64,000 nucleotides of DNA from contig PKTN01000009.1 in assembly GCA_002869185.1 (NCBI GenBank), positions 124,001 to 188,000 of the forward strand, read 5' to 3'. Below, piece after piece: positions 17,465 through 27,875 of the stretch. The DNA is from Denitrovibrio sp. (lineage in GTDB: Bacteria; Chrysiogenota; Deferribacteres; Deferribacterales; Geovibrionaceae). Made by a program: the position numbers and the translations under genes. The notes beneath the pieces were generated by a model. That model was not told the DNA's origin. It saw only the letters and a program-made list of their open reading frames with translations, and did no database searches. Numbering within the stretch: position 1 is the stretch's first letter; every line of letters begins with the position of its first letter.

Positions 17465-20148
17465 AAAAAAAAGCAAGTATTGGACAGCTATTTTTACTTA
17501 CTTTTTTATTTTTTCTAATAGTTCCACTCACTGTCGGTTTTTTGTTTTTTATCGTTACTGTTTTTGAGTCGAATAAAGATAAAGTCTCACAAGACCTACA
17601 AGTAGTTAGTCATGCGTTAGCTACAAAAGTTAATACTAGGCTGGAAAGCCCTGCTCAATATCTTCGTGTTATTGCTGAAACGCTTAATAAGCAAATGGAT
17701 GATGATCATATTACTCAGCTTGTTACTTCAGGTGTGGAAGCCTTTCCAATATTTGATTCGATATATATTTTGGATGAAGATAAACGTATCAAAAAACTTT
17801 CTTTTGGTGCCCTAAGTAACTACCACAAGGACGATTTTGAAGGGATTATGCTTCATGATGTTAAAAGCTTTAATGATTTTAGCCTGTATTGGAGTCGTCC
17901 ATTCGTTTCATTAGTAACAAATAATTACATCGTAAGGGTTAGCGTTAAGGTGCCTGATGGCTATGTCGTTGGTGATTTGAGTTTAAAGTTTATTTCAGAG
18001 ACCTTAATTCATGCGAGAATGAAAGAATATACTAATGTTTTTGTGGTTGATACTAATGGTGACGTTATCTCTTCAAGTGACTTATCTAGGAGCGTTGTAC
18101 GAGAAAATTTGTTTGCACATCCAGCTGTAATAGAGTCATTTAAAGGTGGTCATATATCTTTTAACTACGACTGGAAAGGTGACTCATACGCTGGCTCAGG
18201 CTTCAAAATTCCTATTTCTGATTGGCATTTGATATTAGAGCAAAAGGAAGATATAGCCTTTAAACTATTTTATGATATTTTGTTTGTGACCTGTATATCT
18301 GCGCTAGTCGTAGGCTTCTTTATTATAATAGTCCTTTATCTGATCAAAAAGAAACTAATTACTCCAATCGAACTTCTAACTTCTAGAAGTGAACTAATCT
18401 CTCAGAACAAGTCACTTGGCTTTTCCGATGAGGACAAAAGTGTATTTAGAGAGCTTGGAACTCTGTATGATGCATTTGAGAATATGTCTAAGAAGGTAAA
18501 TCAGAGGGAGAATGAACTTAAGCAGAAGGAAGAATATGTCCGATCAATTTTTGATTCAACGACAAATACGGGGATAATTGTTATATCTGGAGGTTCTGAA
18601 TCGGTTATAAATGATGCAAATACTGGTGCGCAACTATTGTCTGGATACAAAATGTCAGAGCTTATTGGCTTGCCTCCTGTTGCTCTTGTTAAGGATGTTG
18701 CTGGTGATATTGGACGTTTACAGGATGAAGCGATGGTACGTAATAGTGCGGTGAGTGGTCGTTTTATGATGACAAAGAAGAATGGTATCTCTTTTCCTGT
18801 ACTTTGTACTGTGCACCCTCTACATGATGACCTGAACGTATTTGATGCATTTATTGTTGTCTTTGTTGATATCTCAGAACTTGTTCGTATCCAAACTGCG
18901 CTAGAAAGCGAAAAGGAACGACTTGATGTAACACTGAAGAGTATTGGTGAAGGGGTTCTCGCTACAGACAAATCTGGCAGGATTACACTTATAAACAGTA
19001 GTAGTGAAAATATTCTTGGACAAAAGCTTAGGTTTCTTCTTGGACAGGATATAAAAGATACATTGCAAATATATGACTTTAATTCTGGAGATGACATAAC
19101 GGGTGAACTCACATCGGTTGAACATACGTCTAGGCGTACTTTCAAAGCGAATATTGTGTCGACACATGAGACAGGAATCACGACTGTAACTATAACAGCC
19201 TCTGTTATGCTAAATAATAAAGGTGATGTTGTAGGTTTTGTTTATGTTTTTAGAGATATCTCAGAAAGCATCCGCATGGATCAAGAGCTACTTGAGCGTA
19301 GGCAACAGTTAGAGGAGATCAATAGCGATCTGGAAATGAGAGTTACTGAAGAGACAGCTAAGAGACGTAAGAACGAGCAGATGCTTTTTGAACAAGCAAA
19401 ATTTGCTGCTATGGGGCAGATGATTAGTGCTATTGCTCATCAGTGGCGTCAGCCTCTTAATGCGCTTGCTTTATATACTCAGGATATTGAAGATGCATTT
19501 GAAGCAGGTGAAGTGAATGCTAAGTTTCTTTAAATATATGTTGAGAATTCAATGAAGTTGATAAACCATATGTCAGCTACTATCGATGATTTTAGAAATT
19601 TCTTTCACTCAACAAACACTAAAGAGAAAGCAAATCTTATCACTGTTTTGACACAGAGTTTAGCATTAGTAGGTTCTCAATTAAAGGGACAGAATGTCGA
19701 TTTTGAGTTTTGCGTAAAGACTCCTAAAGAGACAGATATTTTTATTAATGATATGCCAAGTGAAGATTCCTCATACGGCGAAGATGTTCTCATCTTTCCA
19801 AGTGAAATAAAGCAAGTTGTCCTGAATATATTGCAAAATGCTAGGGATGCTATATCTGAAAAAAGAATTAAAGAACTAAAACAGGCTGGAAAAATCCATA
19901 TAGTTGTAGAGTATTTATCAGAAAAAGTTGTTTTCTCAATAAGTAATGATGGTGGAAATATTCCTGATGACTCTTTGGTTAGTATTTTTGATCCATATTA
20001 TACAACAAAGCCAGAGGGAGAAGGGACTGGTATAGGTCTCTATATGTCTAAAATAATGGTTGAGGAGCATATGGGTGGTCTCTTGACTGCTGAAAATATT
20101 GTAGGTGGAGCAAAATTTATTGTCTCACTATACTACAACAATGGGTAA
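17461..20148 (+). pseudogene. Sensor histidine kinase interrupted by in-frame TAA
   Basis: One continuous reading frame of 895 codons broken only by TAA at 19531-19533. Before the stop: TM helix (about 10-32), periplasmic Cache-like sensor (about 35-270), second TM (about 275-298), HAMP-like linker, two PAS domains (about 360-480 and 485-610), a coiled coil, and the DHp helix with MGQMISAIAHQWRQPLN (H660). After it, still in frame: VENSMKLINHMSATIDDF (second DHp helix) and a complete HATPase with N-box NILQNARDAI and [10 protein letters not shown]. Restart at ATG 19552 would give a separate ATPase fragment. Its partner is the preceding lipoprotein. As read, kinase activity in cis is lost. Confidence 0.8.
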
Positions 20149-20217
20149 TAAGACCGTTGTGTTGTAACCACATTTATGGTATGAAAAAATAGTAATAAAT
20201 CTAGCACAGGAAGGAAA

Positions 20218-21468
20218 ATGGGACTTGTTTATATTGATGACATAAAACCTGGGATGAAATTAGAGAAAGATCTTTTTTGTCCGAATGGTCGCTTTTTACT
20301 CGGAGCCGAGTCGGTCTTCGAGGTTAAGCATATCAAAATTGCACGTTCATGGGGCATCACTGAAGCCTATATTGAGGGGACAGATAAAAAGTCTCTCGAT
20401 AGTGCAGCTGAAGAAGAATTCTCTGTTGAGACACTTGCTACAGCGGAGCTAGTACTGTCTCAAAATTATAAACATACATATATGACTGTCGATGTTATGC
20501 AAGAAATTTATCGTTTGAATAAACTAACGGTAGCTTCTGAGATAGAAAAGGGTGGCTTTACTAGAGCTGACATTGAACAAAGCTCTATTATGGAAGATTT
20601 TCCTGCACCTAAAGCGATTGATAAATCGAATGTATCTGCTGCTTGGGTTGTAGAGAAAGAGGTAGGGCTAGCATCTTTTCCTGATATTTATTATAAAATC
20701 AACGATGTACTTAATTCTACAAGAAGCTCAGCATCTCATATGGCTGATGTTGTTGAGAAGGATACAAGTCTCTCTGCTAAACTTTTGAAGATTGTGAATA
20801 GTGCTTTTTATAGTTTTCCTTCTCGGATAGATTCTATCCGTAGAGCAATAACAATTATTGGTACAAAAGAGTTAGCAACACTCGCTATAGGTATCTCAGC
20901 CATTGAGGCTTTCAAAGGTATCCCGAGTGAGCTTACAAATATGAAAGTCTTTTGGAAACACTCGATAGCCTGTGGTGTCTTTGCAAGATTACTGGGAACT
21001 TATGTCGAAGGCGTTTCTACTGAAAGGCTTTTTGTCTCTGGGCTATTACATGACATAGGTAGACTTGTTATTTTTCGTGCATTACCAGAGCACTCAGCTT
21101 ACTCCTTACATCTTAGTATAAAAGAGAGTAAATCGTTATCTTGTATAGAGAATGATATCTTTGGTTTTGAACATGCGGATGTTGGTAGTACGCTGATGGA
21201 AAAATGGAAGTTTCCTTCCAGGCTGGTTAGGAACGTAAGATTTCATCATGCAGATGCTGCTGTAGATACCGAATCATCCATTATAAATATCGCAGACTGC
21301 CTAGCGATTGCTTTCGGATCTCCTGTTTCTAAATCAACAGTCGTTCCGTCTATTAACCCAAAAGTATGGGAGTCCTTAGGTCTATCTGCTTCTGTTATTC
21401 AGCCGATTGTTAATCAATCCGAAAGGCAAATAGAGGAAATAGAAGATGTATTCTTCTCGGTGAATTAA
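20218..21468 (+). CDS. HDOD-domain signalling protein
   Basis: 416 aa. The N-terminal 55 residues look like the small beta-rich module that precedes many HD-GYP/HDOD proteins (LVYIDDIKPGMKLEKDLF). The HDOD domain is about residues 160-370, with SLSAKLLKIVNSAFYSF and GLLHDIGRLV. HDOD proteins lack the full metal phosphodiesterase site and act as scaffolds or regulators in c-di-GMP and chemotaxis circuits. AGGAAGG lies a few bases before the ATG. The next kinase begins immediately after the stop, so the two are coupled. Confidence 0.8.
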   Translation: MGLVYIDDIKPGMKLEKDLFCPNGRFLLGAESVFEVKHIKIARSWGITEAYIEGTDKKSLDSAAEEEFSVETLATAELVLSQNYKHTYMTVDVMQEIYRLNKLTVASEIEKGGFTRADIEQSSIMEDFPAPKAIDKSNVSAAWVVEKEVGLASFPDIYYKINDVLNSTRSSASHMADVVEKDTSLSAKLLKIVNSAFYSFPSRIDSIRRAITIIGTKELATLAIGISAIEAFKGIPSELTNMKVFWKHSIACGVFARLLGTYVEGVSTERLFVSGLLHDIGRLVIFRALPEHSAYSLHLSIKESKSLSCIENDIFGFEHADVGSTLMEKWKFPSRLVRNVRFHHADAAVDTESSIINIADCLAIAFGSPVSKSTVVPSINPKVWESLGLSASVIQPIVNQSERQIEEIEDVFFSVN

Positions 21469-23004
21469 ATGGACGATAAAAATAGGTTAAATTTTCTTGA
21501 AGAGCGCTCAGATTTTCTGCAACAGGAGAAGAGCGATACTCTCAAGGCATTAGAAAATGTAATTGAAGTTGATGATCTAGCATCAAGCCTAAATAGGCTT
21601 AAGAATTCTGATATAATCATTCAGAAAGCATACGATAAAATCTCTAATCTTATAAAAATTAAATATGCAGGATTTCTCCTAGTGGATGAGAATAGTGGTC
21701 TTTTTTCTCCATCTTGGTTTCACCCTGAGGATTGTCGTGATGCTTTAATAAGTGAAACAGATAGTCTAATTATGGATAATACCTTCGCTTTAGCTATTAA
21801 GGCTAATAGGTGTTTTACAATTAAGAGTAAAGAGCTTGGTGGGACTATTCTTGTTCATGCTCTTTCTACAGTTTCAAGAACAAGAGGCATGTTTATATGC
21901 CTTTTAGATATAAATAAAGAGGATGTGCCGGACGCAGTCTTCTCTCTTATTACTATAATAATGAATTCTACAGCTCACCTGCTGGAGAGTTATGAATTAT
22001 ATAACCGGAATAGAGTTTCAAATGAGCTTTTGAGTAAAAGTGTTAAGAGGCTAGAGCAGTCAGAGGTTTACCTAAAGAGCTTCAACGAGAAGCTTGAGGC
22101 TGAAGTGAACTCAAGAACTAAAGAGCTGAAAGCGACTAACGAGCTTCTTGAAAATGAGATTAGTGAACGCAAAAAGATCGAGAAACTACTCACACAGCAA
22201 AAAGATGCACTAGAGAATCTGAATGAAACATTAGAAAATAGAGTCGCAATTGAGACTGATAACCGTCGTAAAAGTGAGCAGGTTATGCATGAGCAGAGTA
22301 AGCTTGCGGCTATGGGGCAGATGTTGAGTGCTATTTCTCATCAGTGGAGACAACCGCTTAATTCTCTTGGTATGATTGTTCAGGATATTTTAGATGAGCA
22401 TGCCGAAAATGGTGTTACAAAGGATTATCTTGAGGATGCTGTTAGTAAAGCTGTGAAGCTTATCTTGCATATGTAGTCGACTATTGATGATTTTTGTGAT
22501 CTAGTTAAGAATGATGGTGAAGAGGTTCAGTTTAGTATTTATGACGCTGTGAAAGACGTCACATCTCTTGTGGAAGACCATTACAACGAGGCTGGAATCT
22601 TCTTAGAAACAAATAAAGCGGTTGAACTTGAAAACTCAGATTTTATTGTTACTGGAGACCATGGCGTATTCAAGCAAGTGCTCCTTAATCTGTTGGCTAA
22701 CTCTAATGATGCTATATCTGAAAGACTCGAAAGTGGAAAGATATCACGTGGTTCGATCAAGATAAATTTAAACCTTGAAGGACAAAATATTATTGTTGAA
22801 GTTGTTGATAATGGTGGCGGAATTCCAGAAGATATTATTGCGAGAGTTTTCGAACCATATTTTACAACAAAGGAACAGAGTAAGGGGACAGGTATAGGTC
22901 TCTATATGTCAAAGGTTTTTATTGAAGAGCACATGAATGGTGTAATCAGCACTTCTAATACTGGTGACGGCGCGTCACTGAAAATTGTTTTAATCAAAAA
23001 CTAA
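21469..23004 (+). pseudogene. Soluble sensor histidine kinase interrupted by in-frame TAG
   Basis: A 511-codon frame broken by TAG at 22474-22476. N-terminal GAF-like sensor (about 25-175), long coiled coil (about 185-275), DHp with MGQMLSAISHQWRQPLN (H291), then KLILHM, stop, STIDDF and an intact HATPase with [10 protein letters not shown] and [10 protein letters not shown]. No TM segment, so cytoplasmic. The stop replaces the residue that is Ser in the paralogous kinase upstream (HMSATIDDF), so a single change TCG to TAG would explain it. It begins directly after the HDOD gene, so the pair was probably a unit. Confidence 0.8.
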
Positions 23005-23157
23005 TTCTTTTTTTACCTCCTAGTAATTATAGTTTCCTTTATATCGTTTGCTTATAGCCTAACAGTGGGGTATCTTGGGTTATATGGATCGTTAATATTA
23101 GACATTCTGGGAACCCCATAATTTAATATATAGATAATTACTAAGTGAGCTACAAGT

Positions 23158-26100
23158 ATGAACAAATCTAAAAATAATGAACATATCAATAAGTCATACC
23201 TTAGAGACGTATTTGATGTCTCTATTGATGCAATGGTACTACTTGATAAGCAAGGACTCATACTTGATTGCAATGAACAGTTTTGCGTGGATGTAGGCAA
23301 AACTAATATGGAACTGTTAGGCTTGAGTATCTGGGATATTACCGCAGATGAAGATATTGAAGAGCGTAAGAGTTTTATTGATGAAGTTGTGCGAACTGGT
23401 GAGCATAAGCGGGTAGAGACTTTAGGCAAGAATGGATGGCTAGATCTTTCGATTCGAACTATCGGAGAAGACAAGATTGTAATATTTGCACGTGATATTA
23501 CTAATTATAAAAAAGCCGAATCTAGTGAAAAAGTTAATGAAAAGCGACATAAAGCACTCGCTGTTTTAGGGCAAATGTATGAAGCTGATTTTGATGAGAT
23601 ATTGGAGTATGCTTTAGAAAGTGCTTTGGAGCAAACTTTTAGCTCTGGTGGTTACATTGCGGCAGTTCAAAACGATAACACAATCTTCCTTGAGGTAAAC
23701 AAACTTAAAGATGAGCCTATTCAGATTATAAGTAATTCTGTTGAACTGGATATTGATGATTATAGTAATATTCAAGAAGTCTTCTCCTCAAAAAAACCTG
23801 TTACTTTTTCTACTGAAACTTCACTCCTCCCTTCGTCTGAGGGGACTGCTGTGGTTATTGCATCAAAAGGGGCTATCGTTCCTGTTATGGCAACAGGAGA
23901 GATTAAGCTTATACTTGGGGTTTATGAAAGGAATGAGCCGTATACTGAAACAGATTGTATAGGCCTGATGCATTTTATGGACGGCGTATGGCGTCTGAAA
24001 GAACGTATAGATGCTGAGAACACGATTACTCATTTGAATAACCAGCTTGAGAAGAAGGTAGCACTTCGTACCGCACAGCTAAAAGAGAGTGAAACACGTT
24101 TTCGTACAGCATTTGAGTCTACAGCTAATGGGATGGTTATTTTTTCGTTAGATCTTGATATCATTCATGTTAATAAATCTTTTACAGATATGCTTGGCTA
24201 TGATGAAGAGGAATTAATAGGAACTAACATAGCTTCCGTGACCTGCGAGGATGAAATTAACTTATCTATAGAAGCTGTCGCTTCTCTGCTAAAAGGTGAA
24301 GAGAAAAGAGCGAACCTTATAAAAAAGTACATAAATAAAAATGGTACATATGTTATTGCCTCTGTTGATTTTGCAGTTATTAAATCAGAGGACGGTTCTC
24401 CTGCATATCTTGTTGCAAATGTTTTAAATATTACAGAAGTAGAAAGAACAAGAAAAGAGCGTGATAGGATATTTGAGCTCAGTAGTGATGTAATAGTTAT
24501 TTGTGATTTTCAAGGTGTTGTTTTATATATCAATTCAGCCATAGAGAAGATGCTGGGATATAGTGTCGGGAGTCTTATCAACAATAGATTCAGTAAAGTG
24601 CTTAAGAGACTTGATGCGAGGCAGGCAGAAGTTTTGTTTGCCAAACTTGCAAGCGAAGATGAAATTGTTAATTTTGAATCTAAGCATGTTCTAGAAGATG
24701 ACTCAAAAATCTGGATATCTTGGTATTTTACTGTAGATAGGTCAAACAATAGAGTCTATGGCATAGGGCGTAATATCACTAGTCGTAAACGTTATGAGAA
24801 AGGCTTGAAAGAGGCAAAAGAACAAGCTGAACAAGCTGACCTCGCAAAGAGTGAATTTCTCGCTAATATCAGTCACGAAATCAGGACTCCTTTGAATGCT
24901 GTAATAGGTTTCAGTGAACTTCTTTCATCTAGAGTGCTTGACTCTAAAGCTTTATCGTATCTAAGCTCAATAAAAGCGAGTGGTAAAGCACTTTTGACCC
25001 TTATAAATGACATCCTTGATATTTCAAAACTAGAATCGATGGAGTTGGAACCTGTCTTAGCTCCTGCTGACCTTAATATATTTATAGATGATATCACAAA
25101 AGTATTTAGACATAGAATCGAGAGTAAAGGGCTTGTACTTAATTGCAACATTGATGAGTCAGTCCCTGCTGCTGTTTTGATGGATATTGCTAGGATACGA
25201 CAGGTCATGCTGAATCTTATAGGAAATGCCGTTAAATTTACTGACACTGGTGCTGTCACCGTATCTGTTAGTTGTGAGGCAAATGGAGATGAGCATGTAG
25301 ATCTAAGTATCTCTGTGAAGGATACGGGTGTAGGTATCCCTGAAAAAGAATTTAAAGATATCTTTTTGCCTTTTAGACAGAGGGTTGGGCAGAACGTAAA
25401 TAAATATGGTGGAACAGGACTAGGGCTTTCGATCTCAGGAAAGCTTATTAAAATGTTGGGTGGTCATATTTCTGTAGAGAGTAAGGTTGGCGAGGGGAGC
25501 ATTTTTACTGTATTTGTACCAAATATTCTCAAAAGTGACCGCATTGTTGTTGATAATGATGGTATTGGAGTTCATGTAAGGTTTAAGCCTAAAAGAGTTC
25601 TTGTTGTAGATGACGAAAATAGCAGAGGTATCATAAGGGAATTACTGGAGAATTCAGGACTTTTTGTAATGGAAGCACAGAATGGGTTAGCCGCTGGGCT
25701 TATTGCATCAGAGGTCGATCCTGATCTTATTATCTTATCAGATAGATTACCTGATATGACAGGTGCAGAAGCTGCCAAAGGGATTAAAAATAAATTAGGT
25801 GCCGACAATATTAAGATACTGGGCTTAGTTTCAACAATCATTGATGGCGAAGAAAAAAATTATTATGATGGTGTCTTTGTGAAACCAATCTCTGCTGGTA
25901 AGTTTATAAAGAAGCTAGAGGATTTTCTAGAGGTTGACGAACATATTATAGATGAAGCTTATATCATCCAAAGCTCTGATAATGACCAGTTAGGCTCTTG
26001 CATACTATCAATTGAGATGGATAATGAACTCTCAGGTATGATTTTAAAGTATAATGGTGTGGTTGATTTTGCATACCTTAATGCCATAGTTGAAATGTGT

Positions 26101-26238
26101 AGAAAAAAGGGATTATCAAGCAATAATAAAAATATGCTGGAACTTGCTGACTGTTTAGACCATTATATAGATAACCTAGAAATTGAAAATATAAGAAATG
26201 TGATGCGTAAACTATATAACATAGCTACAGGAGCTTGA
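23158..26238 (+). CDS. Multi-PAS hybrid histidine kinase with degenerate receiver
   Basis: 1026 aa, no TM segment. Order: PAS (about 15-125), GAF-like (about 135-285), coiled coil, PAS (about 315-425), PAS (about 435-545), HisKA with FLANISHEIRTPLNAVIGF (about 570), HATPase with GTGLGLSISGKLIKMLGGH, then a receiver (about 815-930) and a C-terminal helical tail possibly of Hpt type but without a clear His. In the receiver the acceptor position reads Ser861 (IILSDRLP), with an Asp one place on. DDE and the KP lysine are kept. The diguanylate cyclase response regulator follows 16 bases later, the likely partner. Confidence 0.87.
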   Translation: MNKSKNNEHINKSYLRDVFDVSIDAMVLLDKQGLILDCNEQFCVDVGKTNMELLGLSIWDITADEDIEERKSFIDEVVRTGEHKRVETLGKNGWLDLSIRTIGEDKIVIFARDITNYKKAESSEKVNEKRHKALAVLGQMYEADFDEILEYALESALEQTFSSGGYIAAVQNDNTIFLEVNKLKDEPIQIISNSVELDIDDYSNIQEVFSSKKPVTFSTETSLLPSSEGTAVVIASKGAIVPVMATGEIKLILGVYERNEPYTETDCIGLMHFMDGVWRLKERIDAENTITHLNNQLEKKVALRTAQLKESETRFRTAFESTANGMVIFSLDLDIIHVNKSFTDMLGYDEEELIGTNIASVTCEDEINLSIEAVASLLKGEEKRANLIKKYINKNGTYVIASVDFAVIKSEDGSPAYLVANVLNITEVERTRKERDRIFELSSDVIVICDFQGVVLYINSAIEKMLGYSVGSLINNRFSKVLKRLDARQAEVLFAKLASEDEIVNFESKHVLEDDSKIWISWYFTVDRSNNRVYGIGRNITSRKRYEKGLKEAKEQAEQADLAKSEFLANISHEIRTPLNAVIGFSELLSSRVLDSKALSYLSSIKASGKALLTLINDILDISKLESMELEPVLAPADLNIFIDDITKVFRHRIESKGLVLNCNIDESVPAAVLMDIARIRQVMLNLIGNAVKFTDTGAVTVSVSCEANGDEHVDLSISVKDTGVGIPEKEFKDIFLPFRQRVGQNVNKYGGTGLGLSISGKLIKMLGGHISVESKVGEGSIFTVFVPNILKSDRIVVDNDGIGVHVRFKPKRVLVVDDENSRGIIRELLENSGLFVMEAQNGLAAGLIASEVDPDLIILSDRLPDMTGAEAAKGIKNKLGADNIKILGLVSTIIDGEEKNYYDGVFVKPISAGKFIKKLEDFLEVDEHIIDEAYIIQSSDNDQLGSCILSIEMDNELSGMILKYNGVVDFAYLNAIVEMCRKKGLSSNNKNMLELADCLDHYIDNLEIENIRNVMRKLYNIATGA

Positions 26239-26254
26239 GTAGGACACTATTAAT

Positions 26255-27205
26255 ATGAAAATGAATGTATTGATCGTAGATGATAATCAACAAAATCTAA
26301 AAATACTTGGAAATGTTCTCAAGGAGCATACCTACTATGGGCTTGCTTTCGCAATGAACGGAGAGGAAGCGCTTGAGTATCTTTCGAAGAGTCTCCCAGA
26401 TATGATCTTGTTAGATGTTATGATGACAGGTATGGACGGCTTTCAAGTTTGCGAGAAGTTGCAAGAGAGTGAAGAGACAGCTGATATCCCAGTAATCTTT
26501 ATTACAGCCAAGAGCGAACCAGAGGATATAGTAAAAGGATTTAACGTTGGAGGTGTCGATTATGTGACTAAACCTTTCAATGAAGCCGAACTTCTTGTTC
26601 GTATCAATACACATATGGAACTCAAGAGATCCAGGGATATGCTTGAAGAGAAGAATAGAGAACTTACTGACGCGTATGATAAAATTGAATATTTAGCACT
26701 TACAGATACACTAACAGGCGTAGCTAATAGAAGGCATATCTCCAATCTGATGGGTAAAGAGGTTTCTCGGTGCCGGCGTAATGGTGGGACATTTTCTATG
26801 TTGATGTGCGATATCGATTTTTTCAAGAAGGTGAATGACACCTACGGGCATGATACTGGTGACTACGTTTTAAAACGTGTGACGGAACTTATTCAAGGTC
26901 GCCTTAGAGGACAGGATGTTCTTTCCAGATGGGGTGGAGAGGAGTTTCTTGTTATGTTGCCAGAGACTGCCATTGATGATGCGGTCGTTGCTGCGGAAAA
27001 GCTTAGAACTACTATAGAAGCAACTGAAATGGAGTTTGGTGAGCATCGTTTTTCTATCACGTTAACTATCGGTGTTGCCACATATGAAAAAGAGCTAGGC
27101 ATAGAAAAGAGTATTAAGAAGGCTGATGATGCCCTGTATCAAGGTAAGCAGACTGGTAGGAACAAGGTTGTACAAGCTGTTACTAAGCTTAGGAATTCAA
27201 TCTAA
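26255..27205 (+). CDS. Response regulator diguanylate cyclase (REC-GGDEF)
   Basis: 316 aa PleD/WspR-like output. REC domain (about 3-120) has acceptor Asp in MILLDVMMTGMDG and conserved KP in YVTKPF. The GGDEF domain (about 145-310) has active-site GGEEF at 227-231 and an inhibitory RxxD site (R218-D221) exactly five residues before it. It should make c-di-GMP and be product-inhibited. It follows the hybrid kinase and is convergent with gmhB (4-base overlap). Confidence 0.93.
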   Translation: MKMNVLIVDDNQQNLKILGNVLKEHTYYGLAFAMNGEEALEYLSKSLPDMILLDVMMTGMDGFQVCEKLQESEETADIPVIFITAKSEPEDIVKGFNVGGVDYVTKPFNEAELLVRINTHMELKRSRDMLEEKNRELTDAYDKIEYLALTDTLTGVANRRHISNLMGKEVSRCRRNGGTFSMLMCDIDFFKKVNDTYGHDTGDYVLKRVTELIQGRLRGQDVLSRWGGEEFLVMLPETAIDDAVVAAEKLRTTIEATEMEFGEHRFSITLTIGVATYEKELGIEKSIKKADDALYQGKQTGRNKVVQAVTKLRNSI

Positions 27206-27723
27206 AGAAAGTTGATAGCTTCCTTAATATTTGCTATGAACACATCCGCTTCTGGTATTTTTTCGTTTATATATTGACTAGATAAAAGTATTGTCATTTT
27301 GAGTCCCGCTTTTTTACCTGCCTGTACGTCTGACGGTTTGTCGCCTAAAATAACTGATCTGCTTAGGTCTATGTCGTATTTTTCACAAGCTTGCATAATC
27401 ATTCCTGGTTCTGGTTTTCTGCAATCACAAGGTTCTGAAAATTTTGGGTGATGTGGGCAATAAAAAAAATCTTTAATCTCTATAGAATACTCAGTGAATT
27501 TATCTTTCATCCAGAGGTGTAATTTTAAAACATCCTCATGGGTATATTTCTCTCTAGCTATCCCCGATTGATTAGTAATAACAAAGAGTTGATAGCCTTT
27601 GTCTTGTGCATATTTTAATAGATCAAAGATGCCATCTACGAATTCTACATCTTCAGGTTTATATAGATATCCTTTGTCGATATTAATAATTCCGTCACGG
27701 TCTAAGAAGAGAGCTTTATCCAT
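27202..27723 (-). CDS. gmhB: D-glycero-D-manno-heptose 1,7-bisphosphate 7-phosphatase
   Basis: 173 aa HAD-superfamily phosphatase of ADP-heptose synthesis for LPS inner core. Catalytic FLDRDGIIN (about 6-14), VITNQSGIARE (motif II), and the GmhB zinc loop CPHHP...CDC around 91-104, then KPEPGM and GDKPSDV (motifs III/IV). Length is as usual. It is alone on the minus strand between signalling blocks; the rest of the heptose pathway is not in the window. The HisB-N phosphatase is the nearest alternative, but no his genes are nearby. Confidence 0.9.
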   Translation of the reverse strand: MDKALFLDRDGIINIDKGYLYKPEDVEFVDGIFDLLKYAQDKGYQLFVITNQSGIAREKYTHEDVLKLHLWMKDKFTEYSIEIKDFFYCPHHPKFSEPCDCRKPEPGMIMQACEKYDIDLSRSVILGDKPSDVQAGKKAGLKMTILLSSQYINEKIPEADVFIANIKEAINFL

Positions 27724-27875
27724 TTTAAGTATAGCCCCATTTGTTATTTGTATTGAACATTAGTATCTTTCAAATACTGATAATTAAATAGCATAAATTT
27801 AAAGTTTATGGTGAAAAATATTAGTAATGAAGATAGTATAGGATAATGTCTGAATTATAAGTAGGTTTAGTATAT

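Noticed and set aside
18501-19181. 226-codon open frame on the minus strand inside the first kinase
   Set aside because: It lies wholly within conserved PAS coding sequence, has Ser/Arg-rich composition typical of an antisense shadow and no ribosome-binding site.
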